DNA from: Asterochloris sp. CNOR1
Taxonomy: Eukaryota > Chlorophyta > Trebouxiophyceae > Trebouxiales > Trebouxiaceae
DNA: 64,000 nt
NCBI GenBank assembly: GCA_963969365.1
Contig: OZ017751.1
Span: forward strand, 2,356,001 to 2,420,000
Direction: 5' to 3'
Within the stretch, counting starts at the first letter, position 1. Each line of letters starts with the position of its first letter. A program made the position numbers and the translations under genes. Shown here piece after piece: positions 54,465-64,000 of this stretch. Under the pieces are notes generated by a model. The model had not been told where the DNA came from and did no database searches. It saw only the letters and a program-made list of their open reading frames with translations.

Positions 54465-57460
54465 TCAAGACTTGGGCTTCTTGTTTGGTGGTTCCTCGGC
54501 ACTTTGATCTGACTTCTTGACAATGCCGACTGCTACAGCGGTCCTGGCCATGTCTAACAGTGTCTGCTCCAGGGGTGTGAGAACCAGCCCCAGCTCCTTC
54601 TGGGCCTGAAAGGCATGCACAAGCTCAGGATGCAGTTGGATTGCATATCAAGGAGGGTCCAGCCATTGAAGCAATGTCCATGAACACTCACCCACCTTGC
54701 TGGTATCTATTTGTCTCTTTGTCTCCACAGATGGGCCCTCAGGGATGTTACACTCCGCAAACTTTGCCTGCAAGGACACAAAGGGGCTCAGAGAAGGTTA
54801 TCGCCCTCATGAACTACCGAGCATTGTGTCACAGACGCTGTACCCTGAAAGCCCATGGCATACATCAAAGGAACAGGGACACCTGTCAGCCTGGGGAGCA
54901 AGCAGCTGTGATTCAGCCAGCTAAACCTTGCACCCCCAGATTACTGAATCAAGCGCATTTGTTTGTGTGATGGGTTGCCTGCTGCTGAAGTGCTGCAGAC
55001 CAGTACCTTGAGAGTCTCTGACACAAAGCTGGGGCTCATTGAAAACTCCTGGCTGACAATGTAGCGGCCTGAGGCTGTTGGAGTCTCAGCTGCCAGTATG
55101 TGAGCCCTCGCAACATCCCTCACATCACAGATGGTGGAGGCATCTGTCCCGCCCTTGCCTGACAGCCACCCCTGCAGAGGGCACAATGGTGTAGAGTCAC
55201 GGCTGGCCATGCCAGGCCGCAATGGTGCAGAGGCCTGCGGGCAGAAGGAACAGGAGGCATGCAACATGCCTGCCCAGATTGCAGCTGGGGCAGCTCCTTT
55301 TGCAGAGACGGGAGTGGCCCCTAGACTGCCACAGGCAAGTCAGCAGAGATGCAGCCGGGACAGCAACATGGCAGGCACAGCCTGGGCCGCAGCGGAGACC
55401 CCTCCTGAGCTGCGCCACAGGCAATCGCTTGGCAGGCACAGGGTGCATCCTTGTGAGGTTACCTGCATGAACTGTGCGCTGAGGCCGTCCACCCTGGAAG
55501 TGATGACAGGGCCCAGCACAAAGTTTGGCAGAATGGTGATCAGGTCTAGGCTGTGCTCCTTCGCGTACTTCCAGGCGGCCCTCTCTGCCGAGGTCTGCAG
55601 GCACAGCAGCACTTCCTGTTTTCAAAATGCCAGCGCCCGGCCCCTGCATGCACTACAGTGCGCAGATGAGCGAACAAGCTGGCGTCCGTCACCATAGGCA
55701 GACCTCAGAGGAGGCATCAGTGAGCTGCAAGCTCTGCCTACAGGGCAGTCCTTGAACGCAGCCCTGGAGCGCACGGCATGTGGGCTCTGCTGGGCCGGGC
55801 TAAGGCAGTGCCATCACACCAGGCGCGTCCACGGCTGCCTGCATTACTGGCGCTGCGCACATCTTGCTTGCAGCGATGAGTAGCGTCAAGCAGGGCCTGC
55901 CCATGCAGGCAGGGGACACAGCCACGCCCACCCGCAACAAGCGTGCGGGGCGGGGTCTGACTGCGAGTGACAGGCAAGCTATTCAGATCATGCAACTGCA
56001 GTTCCCTGCTCCTTTCCCAAGGCTCCCCTTGTGGGCTGCAGCTTGACTGCTCAGCTGACACAGCAGGCCCCAAAGTCTGCAGGGCGCACAACATGATGTG
56101 CCACTTGCCCTCCACTTGCCTTGCTGACCCAGTAGCCCTCCTTATTCTCCAGCGTGGAGGTGTCATTCCAGTCAGCTTCTGTGTACACATCGCCATTTGC
56201 AGGTGGGCTTGCACTGGCGCCTCCATGCACAGCTGCAGCACACCATCATGGGTTTCAGACAGCAGCAGCATAGAGGCAGGCCAGCTATTGGCTGGGCATG
56301 CCTTGATGACTTGGACTATCTGTTTGCAGCATGGAAGTGGCAGGAGCTGAGACAAGCAGCTGCTGGAGCTAGCCAGGGGCTGCAGTCTGCAGCAATGCAG
56401 CAGCCATTTCCTTTCTAAGGCAGGCAGCTGCTGGAGCAGGCCTCCTTCTACAGCTGCATTGGTGCACGGATGGCTTCAGACCGCACAAACAGCCAATTTC
56501 GAGGCGTGTGCGGGCATACTGCTCTGTAGGAGCCTGCTGTCTGCAACATTGCAACAGGACGGCTGAGACAGGCAGCTTCTGTGCTGTATTAGAGCCCACA
56601 GCCTGGCTTGATAAGGCAGACCACACCAGAGTCCCATAAGGAAGTGGGTGGCATTACCCTGCACTTGCAGACCCACAGTGCAGGTCAGCGCCCCACACCT
56701 GCAACAGATGAGGTGAGGATGACTCGCCGCACAGTTTTGGCGACTTTGATAGCACTGAGCACATTGCGGGTCCCAACCACTGCGGGATCCACCAGGTCAC
56801 GCTGTGGGTCTGCAGTCTCTATCTGAAAGGGAGACCTGTAGGCAAACGGCAGGGCAGTGATGTGGGACAAGCAGAGTTCTTTGTCAGATCATCTTGAGCA
56901 GCAACACCCTGCAACTCACGGGAGACGGCTTTGCTGACAATCCTGTTTTATTCCATGAATAAGGGTCGTGGCGACGCCAGACGGCAGCCAGCAGCAGGCT
57001 GTGAGGTATCCAGGACAGGACTCACGCTGTGTGAAACACGACATGACTGCCCTTCACAGCGCTGAGGAAGCTGCCAGGACGTAGCAAGTCAGCTGTGTAG
57101 AGCTCCAAATGGCCAGGTAGTGCCTGCAGCAGCAGCATGGCTTGGTGACAATACTCATTATAGTGCTGCACAGGCCCTGTTGATTCAAGCCAGCCAGAGC
57201 CAACCCAATTGCTATTTACATTTGAGCAAGGGGTTACCTGAGCAAGCCTTAGAAGATGGCCTGTCTTGGCCTCATCTGCCTTGTTGCGGACTGTTGCTCG
57301 CACATGCCAGCCACGTTCCAGCAGCTGCTTGCACAGCTCTGTGGCCACAAAGCCCGAGGCCCCTGCACCAAGCTACATGGTGTCAATTTGCCTGATACAA
57401 TGCAGATCAGAGGGAACCGGTGCTACCAAGTCCACCTGTTACAACAGCGGTCTCTGCCAT
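54465..57460 (-). CDS. DFR/CCR-like NAD(P)-dependent reductase, 317 aa
   Basis: Nine exons join in phase: 57460-57436, 57362-57238, 57123-57026, 56835-56699, 56178-56120 (GC donor), 55594-55463, 55171-55007, 54767-54696 and 54605-54465. The protein begins MAETAVVTGASGFVATELC, the Rossmann dinucleotide motif T-G-x-x-G-F, then WHVRATVRNK, LELYTADLLRPGSF, VVFHTAS, the VILTSSVAEADW region, and the catalytic EGYWVSK-like Y-x-x-x-K, followed by LPNFVLGPVITSR and VRDVARAHILA. This order is that of the dihydroflavonol/cinnamoyl-CoA reductase branch of extended short-chain dehydrogenases. Algae lack lignin, so the substrate cannot be told. The C-terminal tail is basic. No transit peptide. Confidence 0.9.
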
Positions 57461-57538
57461 CAAGGCTGCCCAAGATGATCTGTTGTTGTCAGTTTAACCC
57501 TACTGGGCCTATGTGACTTGGTTAGCATTTTAGCTGCT
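57461..57538. promoter_or_regulatory. 78-bp bidirectional promoter
   Basis: The start codons of the reductase gene (57460, minus) and RRP4 (57539, plus) are 78 bp apart, so both 5' UTRs and core promoters must overlap or lie within the genes. No named motif recognised. Confidence 0.45.
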
Positions 57539-59988
57539 ATGGCCGGCAGCGCGGTCACTCTGCTAAGCCCTGCAGATGTCAGATGCTTGCAGACTTCATC
57601 AGCTGTGCTAGCTAATGCACCAGGGACGCAGCCAGCCTCTGCCTTTGTCTGTGTTGGCGATACAGTAGATACGGATCAGCAGGATGGCTACCTCAGGTGC
57701 CTGCCAGACTGCGCTGTGCAGCTCCTTGCTGACGCACCTCCTCTTGCATGCTGAAGATCTTGAGCGACCGCAGAGGACATGGCACACAAGTGGTGGACGG
57801 CAAGCTGCAAGCCACTGTCTGTGGGGTAGTTCAGCGCGTCAACAAGCTGGTCTCAGTCATTCCCTTGAGGTCCAGGTATGCTGCCACATTTCAGCCATGA
57901 CGCCAACCTTCAGCTCTTCAGCCCACTCAGCAAATGCCTCTGCCCTGCAGGTATGGACCTGAGCTGGGAGACGTTGTGATTGGCAGGGTTACAGAGGCAA
58001 GTACTGTTGCAGCTCCTGTACAGTACAGTGCTGTGGCTTGCCAACAGCAGCGTTGTCCAACACATTTTTGGGGGCTGCAGGTGGCCAACAAGCGTTGGAA
58101 GGTCAGCCTGGGAGCAAAGCAGGATGCTGCTCTGCAGCTGTCAGCTGTCAATCTGCCAGGTGGCGTGCAGGTCAGCAGGCCGGCCCATCTGTTGCACCCC
58201 TGCAGGATGGCACCCACAGCATGAGATGCACAGCTGGCTATGCCAATGCTGCTGCACTGCTGCCAACGCTGTGTATGACACAGTGCAGGCCGCTCATGCT
58301 GCAGCACAGGCAGATCATGGCTGCCAGCCACTCGGTGTCAACAGACCTTTTCTCTGCTGCAGCGGCGACGCAACACAGAGGACGAGCTGAACATGCGTGC
58401 AGTTTACCAGGAAGGAGACCTGATAAGTGTGAGCCACTGCTCTGCCTCTGCTGTGCCCCATACACTGCCCTGCCACACAGCTTGAAGCAAGCAGCCATGT
58501 CCTTCTTGTAACCAGCATGGTGCAGTCGTAATCCACCAAATATGCCAATCGGGTATTATCTCAAAGCCAGGAAGGCATGACCTGGCAGGAGCCCTGTCGT
58601 CTGGCTCAGCTGTGCCTTCAAGACTTGCACTACGCCTCCCTTCATGCATGCAGGCAGAGATCCAGTCCTTCTATGCTGATGGCAGCATTGCCCTGCACAC
58701 TCGCAGCACCAAGTATGGGAAGGTAGGCATTATGTGGCTGCATCCTCTGTTGTTCTCTGCTGCAGCACCACTTGCTTTGCGTCTGCACTGCAGTGACCCT
58801 GCACTGTGTGGGAGTGCTTCCTGCTGGCCCACCTGCGCATGCATTGCTGCAGCTGCACTGAGCCTGCACTGTCTTGACGGGCCCAGGCTGGCTGTCAGCG
58901 GCCTGTCCGCATTGCTGAGCTGCACCTGTGTCACATTGCTGCAGCTGGCTGAGGGTATCCTTGTGGAGATTCCCACAAAGCTCATCAAGCGCCAGAAGCA
59001 GCACTTTGTCAACCTTGATGGGCTTGGTGAGCTTGGATACAGTCCTTCAGACACAGCAGACTGCCTCAAGAGTCGGCTTCCTGTCAGAGGCCCAGTCGTA
59101 CAGTCTGCTGCAGAGGGCCTGGAGGAATGAGCTGGCACAGACATCCTGTAGAAGGCAGTGCCCGTGTCCTTGATCCCCAAGATACAGGGGCATGCATATC
59201 AACATCACACCACGTCCTTCCTAGAACCTCGTCTACTGCGGTGCCTTGTGCTGCTTTTGGGTGGCTTTGCCTACAATAGTACTAGACTTCACAACAGCAC
59301 CTCGTCTGCAGACATTGGCCGTTTGCTGGGGCTCAAGTATGCAGCCTGCAGCAATGCTCGATGGTGCTGTCTGCAACAGTGTGCAAGCCCCACACATCAC
59401 CTTCTCTGCAGGCATCGGCCTCATACTGGGGCTCAACGGATCCATCTGGGTGTCCACCCAGCAGCATCAGACTACAACCATCCCCAGTGGAGCAGCAGCT
59501 GCTCATGAGGGGCTGGCCCTGCAGCAACAGAAGCAGGCCACCATGCTGACAAAGGAGGAGCGTTCCCGCGTGGTCAGGGTGGCCGCCTGTATTCGGGCTC
59601 TTGCCAAGCTTTACCTGCTAGTGTACCCTGCAACCATCCTGGAGACCTTCCAGGTGGGCTGGGCTCTGAGTAAGTGATGATCTAAAGACCTTCCTGGTGG
59701 ACTCAGAAGTCTGACCCATAGCCAGGTCTTGTGACTTGATCTGTAGTGATTGCAGCGTGATTACTGTGTCCTGCACTGGAGTGCACATGCTCAAGTATGC
59801 CTGTCACCTTGCAGCCATGAGGCCATTCCTTGCATGTGTGGCCATCTCGCGACATATGCTCATTTATCTGCTTGCAGCTGAGTGTGGAGCACACAGTTGA
59901 CCTGGCTAGCATATTGCAGCCAGTATTCCTCCAACTCATGACAGACAATGAAGCCAAGCGGCGACAGGAAGCTTATGCCATGTCATAA
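57539..59988 (+). CDS. RRP4: exosome complex component RRP4, 321 aa
   Basis: Nine exons join in phase: 57539-57696, 57774-57875, 57951-57996 (GC donor follows), 58081-58170, 58363-58428, 58654-58722, 58945-59026, 59412-59653 and 59878-59988. Motifs in order: GHGTQVVDGKLQATVCG, VNKLVSVIPL, the S1 domain RYGPELGDVVIGRV with KRWKVSLGAKQDA and LPGGVQRRR, EGDLISAEIQSF, LHTRSTKYGKLAEGILVEI, LIKRQKQHFV, and the KH-type GLILGLNGSIWVS. RRP4 caps the RNA exosome and helps feed RNA to it in nucleus and cytoplasm. A helical C-terminal extension follows. The length is near the family's usual size. Confidence 0.93.
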
Positions 59989-60704
59989 GGGCAGCCGCCA
60001 AGTCTCTGTGGCCCCAGAGCGACAGTGGGCAATCCTGAAGGACACCACTCAGTATGGACAGCATTGGCTCTGGAAGCTAGGGCTCTTTGTAGCAGCCTTG
60101 AGACGCCACAACAACTACAACTGACTCGCACAAGACTGGGCTACTTTGCTGGCATTACAGCGACAATGATAGCAAGCACCCAAGCATGATCCATGATATA
60201 GGCTTTGCCATGTGCTGCAAGGTGCAGTACTGTCTGCCATCAAGGTCAGACTCAAAAGTGGATAGAGCCAGGCCAACACCAGGCCTTCTGGTGGCAAGAT
60301 TCTGCATAGTGGGGTTCAAGCATATCTCTGACTTCACCCAGGTATCGTTCCTGGCAGACTACTAGGACCCAAATCGGGGGTCAACCACTGACTGGGGCAC
60401 TGGAATGGTGGACAGACCAGGTCTGGACAGGAGCAAGGGGCTGCGCCTGAGGCTAGTGTCTCTAAAGCAGCAGCTGCTGCCCTGGAATCAGAAATGAAAG
60501 TGTGGGACTAGAACCGCTGGCCTAGAAGGCTGCTGTGAGCAGTGCTGCAGCGCGCTTGGAGAGTTCACTGAGAGAGGGGGGGCGATTGCATTGATTGAAG
60601 GGAAGGGGTTCTGGTGTAAAGATGGCACGCAAGTGCCGCTCTGGGGGCCATATGTGTGACCAAGTAGCACATGGAATGGGTGCACCACCTGCAGGCGGCC
60701 CCTG
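59989..60704. other. intergenic between convergent genes
   Basis: No supported frame between the RRP4 stop and the last exon of the minus-strand gene; presumed 3' UTRs. Confidence 0.4.
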
Positions 60705-63700
60705 TCAGAGGAGCCGCTGACCCATCGCCATGCCTTTGGCCTTGTCTGGGGGCTTGCTGCAGCCGCGAGACAGCCCAAAGGTGTCAAGCCCTTGCAGAGA
60801 CTTGGCCTCCATGCTCTTTGCAGCCGCAGCAGCCACATCAGCGGCCTGCTTGCGGCGGAGCTCCCTCTCGCCAGGACGAACCCCCGACCTGCACAGGAGG
60901 GTTTGTTGGCGGGTCACACTGGAGGCTGTGGCAGATTAAGAGCTGCGCAAAAACACCGTACACGTGATGCAGAGTAGAGAAGACCAGCTGTGGCTGCAGA
61001 CGACACCCCACGTCTCGCCTGGTGACTTCACAGACAGTCACAGTTCGGCGGCTACACAACAAAGCAATGGGCAGCAACACATGCTCACCTGCTGTGAAGC
61101 AGGCCCGCAGTGGCCACTCAGTGTGGACTTTGCCTCACGACAGCTCGGAGCCAGACCAGGCAAGCTCTCACCTCCCGCGCACCAGTCCCGCCGTGGCCGC
61201 GCTGCAGGGCAGCACCACCCCCGTGAAGCTGTCGCCGCGCTCCACGCCGGTGTCCACGTTGGGCAGCAGCGGCATGTTGCGCAGTGGGGAGGCGTCACGG
61301 CTGGGCACCTTGCTGGCAGGCGCAGAGGAGCTCCAGCCTGCCAGGAGCTGGGACTGCTGCCTGGGCGAGGAGGGCTGCCCCTCTTCATCAGGGCCCACGA
61401 TCTGAAAGTCAAAGGTGCTGTGTCAGGCACCGCACCCGGTAGCAGGGAAGATGCCTGCACCACCCCTGCTTATGACGGCCCACCACCTGGAGCCGCAGCA
61501 GCTTGTGCCTGACTCAGCAAAAGGCAGCAGGTGGAAGATGTCCAGTACACGCTGCAGAACAGAGCCCTCCACGGGTTGCAGCCACGGGTGAGTATGCAAG
61601 GAGTCACAGGCCTAGACATTAGTGGCAGAGGGGCTTGCTCATCAGGTCCACCACCTGGATTTGCATTGGCTGTGTCAGGATGAGACAGGCACCACATGGC
61701 GGCAGGGTTGATGGTGCAAGAAAGCTGCTTGTGGAGCACGCCACATGATGCCAAGGCAGGTGATGGTGGCAGCGCAACGTGTGACAGCAGGGGTATGAGA
61801 CATGTAATTAGTCATCGGGCATCAAGCACTCGGTGCATGCCTCATGATGGCACAGGCCAAAAATTTGTGGCAGCACAAAGGGGCAGTGGACCTGATCACA
61901 TGCATCCTCTGATACGACCAGCAGGAGAAGGAGTGCGCAATTGTGCCACCTAGATTGCGCTCCACCATTGGATGCAGGCGGACGACACGTGAGGCAACAG
62001 CCAAGCAGGTAAGGTTGGGCAGGTTCAGCAGTGCTGGATTGCCTGGTGGAAATCTGCTGCTGCAGGCCAGGCAGCCGGGGACCCCACCGCTCTGGCTGCC
62101 AGCAGCGACGCTCCGGACCCTGGGCGTGCCAAGACATAATCGGCCGTCTGGCGGCGGTTTTCAGCCGCCAGCACAGCAGCGCGGGGGGAGCTGGCGGCCC
62201 TGTGCACAGAGGCCGCAGCAGCCGGGGAGTCAAAGGGGTTGGCAGGTGCCAGCAGATGCTGGTGGCTGGTTGGGGAGGGAGGGGCCAGCGGCGAGGTCTG
62301 CTCAACGGCGCGCTGGCCAGGGCTCCCGCTGCCGCCGCGGGGCTGCGGGGTGCCCCTGTGCTCCCCTCTGCTGTGCTCGCTGGCGGTCGTGGCGCCGGGG
62401 GCAGCAGAGGCCCTCAGGCTATCACCAGGGACATGGCTGAGGGTGGCCCGCAGCAGCACAGCAGGCCCCAGTTCGCTCCCGGGGGGCGGGCTACTGATGC
62501 TGCGGGGCGGGGCCAGCGGCAGGCTGCCCTGCCTGCGCAGTCCATCCTGCAGGCAGCGCAGCGATGACAGCGTCAGACATTGTGAGCATGGGACTGCGAA
62601 AGACCGCGCAGTCAGTTGACATTGCAGCACTGCGCTGGAGTCATCCAGCAGCAGGCAAGCCCCGGTGCGGAGCACGAGTGCATGGCTTCATGGTCAGGCA
62701 TCAGCACTGGGGGGCACCTGCAGACAGAGCGTCAGCATGACAGCACAGGACCTGCCGACGGTGACCACACCGGCTGGCTGCAGACTGCTCCCTGCAGATG
62801 CATCTCGCCCCCCCTCACACAGGCGTGCGAGGGGCAAGTCGACATGACGGCACACGCACCTGTTGGGCTGTGGACTCCTCCTTCCCCAACTGCATCTCGT
62901 GCAGGCCCTCGAACAGGCGCTTGAGAGGAAACTTCCTGTCCTCCTCATACGGGGGCAGCAGCATCCCGCTGGGGCGCTTCTGCCCCAGCAGGCCAGCCCC
63001 TGGCGTCCTGTCCCACCCCGCCTCAGCTGCACTGCCTGCCTCGGCAGCGATCATTCCCCCTGCATCGTCGCCAGGCAGACCATCCCGAGCAAGGCTGGGG
63101 GGGCAAGTGGCCACAGAGGCCATGCTGGGAGCGGGGGAGCCTGGAGTGCCGTCTGCTGAGTTGCGCCCGCCAGGCTGGGGGCTGTACCAGTGGGGCTGCT
63201 GGAGCCCTGGGCGCATCAGGCTGTGCGCTGAGGAGGGCCGCACGGGCACGATGCGCAGGGAGGAGGGCGGCTCAGAGGACAGCATGTCGGCCAGCGACTG
63301 GGACCGCCCATGGCTGGTGGAGTCTCTGCTCTGCGGGCTGGCAGCGCGCTGCTGCTCCTCACCAAAACTGTCCCTGCAGGCAAGGGGAACGCGTCAGAGC
63401 AGGCTGGAAGGCAGCAAGGCAGGGTCAACCTCCTGACAAAAGTGGTAGCACCACCCAGCGCAGGGGAACACTTCAGAGCTGGCTGGACAGTAGCAAGGCG
63501 GGGTCAATCTCCCCCCTAAGGCGACTGGTAGCACCAGCCGGAGCTAGGCAGCGTGGACAGCGTGTAAGGGCAGCTGCAGCTCCCTGCTTTACATGCACAA
63601 GAGTGTCATGCACAAGAGTGTCAGGCAAACTGAGGGAAGTGTGACGTGATGAGGGCCGCAGGCCTGCTACAGGTCAACACCTTGTAGCACTCGCCACATC

Positions 63701-64000
63701 AAGCTGCTAGGGCTTACCTGGATGCAGGGTGCACCACCACAGGGCTGTCAAACTGCCCAGAAGCAGACCCAGACCCTTGCAGCGATGGTAGGGTGCCACT
63801 GCCATGGGCGCCACTGCCGTGCTCAGCCAGCGCTGAGCTCCCATCATCTGCTGCCTCCTCCCCATCCTGAGCCCTGCAACCAGACAGGCAAAGTCATGAG
63901 AAGCTCCCTTGAAGAGTGAAAGGTTGTGAGCTTCATGTGCTGCTGAAGCTGCAGCAGACAGCAGTGCCGTCCCTCGCCACCCCTTGCTGACTATGCTGAG
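60705..64000 (-). CDS. large disordered protein, partial (runs off right edge)
   Basis: Minus-strand exons with consistent acceptors and donors: a last exon 60889-60705 (RELRRKQAADVAAAAAKSME, then stop); one at about 61402-61170, Ser/Pro/Ala-rich (ASKVPSRDASPLRNMP); one at about 62560-62060, Pro/Ser-rich; and one at about 63375-62860 with the best-ordered stretch, YEEDRKFPLKRLFEGLHEMQ, followed by acidic residues. More coding-like Ser-rich exons continue toward 63900. Low complexity and GC-rich. No catalytic domain recognised; it could be a scaffold or regulatory protein. The start lies beyond 64000. Confidence 0.5.

Noticed and set aside
1-64000. CRISPR array, operon or riboswitch structures
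   Set aside because: No regularly spaced repeats with unique spacers, no tightly packed same-strand genes with ribosome binding sites, and the gene structures are clearly eukaryotic.

Overview
The window is eukaryotic nuclear DNA, most likely from a chlorophyte green alga; a trebouxiophyte is my best guess, by inference. Most genes are split by short GT-AG introns whose acceptors usually read TGCAG, and several introns start with GC. Plant-lineage families are present: a plant-type DCC oxidoreductase, a DFR/CCR-like reductase and a copine-domain ubiquitin ligase. I see no operons, Shine-Dalgarno sites or CRISPR arrays.

The left part (1 to about 40 kb) is rich in mobile elements and accessory genes. 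In order it holds: an intronless ORF with an HUH-endonuclease-like signature (966-2045); a truncated PD-(D/E)xK nuclease-like exon; four copies of a 210-280 bp repeat (3.7-6.2 kb); two complete, divergently transcribed Crypton-type tyrosine recombinase genes sharing a 552-bp spacer (6730-9709 minus, 10262-14746 plus); a Cys-rich Lys-rich protein; a secreted trypsin-like protease with a knottin-like domain; a second nuclease-like gene (20976-22015); a roughly 9-kb DDE-type (TNP2/Plavaka-like) transposon with a divergent accessory gene, flanked by a 35-bp inverted repeat; a cysteine-peptidase-like exon pair; a frameshifted LINE reverse transcriptase; and an intact PD-(D/E)xK nuclease plus protein kinase fusion (36661-39489). 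The fusion resembles Crinkler-class effector architectures.

The right part (about 41 to 64 kb) is compact host DNA: a DCC-family thiol oxidoreductase, a guanylate-binding-protein-like dynamin GTPase with signal peptide and membrane hairpin, the proteasome ubiquitin receptor RPN13, a copine/vWA protein ending in a U-box, a DFR/CCR-like NAD(P) reductase, the exosome subunit RRP4, and a partial, largely disordered protein running off the right edge. Two gene pairs share very short bidirectional promoters (78 and 184 bp).

The strongest candidate for an undescribed system is the head-to-head recombinase pair. Both genes splice to full-length frames by hand, and their active sites deviate in complementary ways. 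The HUH ORF with a paired-tyrosine motif is the second. Exon joins were checked by hand for phase only for the two recombinases, the nuclease-kinase, the 20976-22015 gene, the DCC gene, the DFR/CCR-like gene and RRP4, plus the first exons of RPN13. Other multi-exon genes are given as outer spans.
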